A DNA stretch of 14,161 nt, taken from assembly GCA_005884255.1 (NCBI GenBank), contig VBDL01000101.1:1-14161 (forward strand). Reading direction: 5' to 3'. The stretch's first letter is position 1; each line of letters starts with the position of its first letter. The stretch is from Betaproteobacteria bacterium (lineage in GTDB: Bacteria > Pseudomonadota > Gammaproteobacteria > Burkholderiales > Burkholderiaceae_C). A model generated the notes under the pieces. The model made no database searches. It saw only the letters and a list, made by a program, of their open reading frames with translations, and was not told the DNA's origin. The position numbers and the translations under genes were made by a program. This document shows positions 13,795-14,161 of the stretch, in pieces.

Positions 13795-14161
13795 GTGGAC
13801 GGTGCCGTGCCGCGCTCGAACGGCGTGAGCGCGCGCTCGGAACCCTTGTCCTGCTCCGGTGTGCTCAGCTCGCCGTGCGGGATCTGCCGCGCACGCATCG
13901 CCGCGCGCGTCTCGGCCTGCACGTCACCGCGGCTGTGCGGGATCAACTCGCGGTTGATCGGTACGCTGGTCTCATAGGTCGGTGTGCTCATCGGTGGGCT
14001 GAGTGTCGGCGTGCTGCTGGGCAGCGCATCGGCCGGCCCGCTCGGCGGCGCGCCGGTGGGGAGCTGATAGCGCTCCTGGCCGGTGGGGTCGGGCGCGTCC
14101 GTGGTCTGCGCATGCAGTGCGCCGAATAGCGAACACAGCGCAGCGGCGGTCAATGCGGCGG
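13788..14161 (-). CDS. Small secreted Pro/Thr/Ser-rich protein, DUF4148-like, 5'-truncated by window edge
   Basis: The frame stays open to the window end, so the true start lies beyond 14161. The visible N-terminus (AALTAAALCSLFGALHA, then Q) is the hydrophobic core and cleavage site of a signal peptide, so the mature protein is periplasmic or secreted. It then has a Pro/Ser/Thr-rich linker (GAPPSGPADALPSSTPTLSP) and a polar segment SRGDVQAETRAAMRARQIPH followed by GELSTPEQDKG. The 'sR.dV.aE...a..agqiP.GE' pattern resembles the DUF4148-type small exported proteins common in Burkholderiales; this is recognition by eye and weak. It has no clear link to EPS synthesis. It converges on the oxygenase gene with a 7-nt overlap and probably marks the end of the EPS locus on this side. 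Confidence 0.6.
   Translation of the reverse strand, partial: AALTAAALCSLFGALHAQTTDAPDPTGQERYQLPTGAPPSGPADALPSSTPTLSPPMSTPTYETSVPINRELIPHSRGDVQAETRAAMRARQIPHGELSTPEQDKGSERALTPFERGTAPSTY

Noticed and set aside
1..14161. CRISPR arrays, tRNA/rRNA genes, insertion sequences
   Set aside because: No regularly spaced direct repeats, no RNA-gene signatures and no transposase-like frame were seen on either strand.

Overview
This window is the core of an exopolysaccharide (EPS) or capsule biosynthesis locus from a GC-rich Gram-negative bacterium. Codon third positions are almost all G or C, genes are packed with 4-nt ATGA stop/start overlaps, and the chain-length module is of the EpsF/EpsG type first named in Methylobacillus. 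These features point to a betaproteobacterium, probably Burkholderiales. This placement is inferred from gene content and composition; no marker gene is present.

Layout. (1) Positions 1-8613, plus strand: a long run of EPS genes. They are a GT4-type glycosyltransferase (5' end outside the window), a Wzx-like flippase, a GT2 glycosyltransferase, a polysaccharide pyruvyl transferase, two tandem membrane acyltransferases (family 3), a 50-nt REP-like hairpin (6269-6318), and two GT4 glycosyltransferases. In this sequence the last two are joined in frame by an apparent single-base frameshift. (2) Positions 10933-8607, minus strand: epsF (Wzz/GNVR chain-length protein) and epsG (its cytoplasmic tyrosine-kinase partner, with an N-terminal MshEN-like domain), converging on the first run with a 7-nt tail-to-tail overlap. 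(3) Positions 10934-11255: a divergent intergenic region of 322 nt with sigma-54-like promoter candidates in both directions. (4) Positions 11256-13794, plus strand: an ExoY/WcaJ-type initiating sugar phosphotransferase, a GT4-like glycosyltransferase with an altered E-x7-E motif, and an unexpected isopenicillin-N-synthase-like 2-oxoglutarate/Fe(II) oxygenase. (5) Right edge, minus strand: a small secreted, proline/threonine-rich protein resembling DUF4148-type proteins, cut by the window end.

How they work together (inference from families). The sugar phosphotransferase loads the first sugar on undecaprenyl phosphate, and the five glycosyltransferases extend the repeat unit on the cytoplasmic face. 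The pyruvyl transferase and the two acyltransferases decorate it with pyruvate ketals and acyl groups. The Wzx protein flips it, and EpsF/EpsG set chain length during Wzy-dependent polymerisation. No Wzy polymerase and no Wza/EpsA outer-membrane exporter are visible, so they must lie elsewhere. The most unusual points are the oxygenase in the sugar-transferase operon, the MshEN-like domain on the kinase, the frameshift-made glycosyltransferase fusion, and the REP-like hairpin inside the operon.
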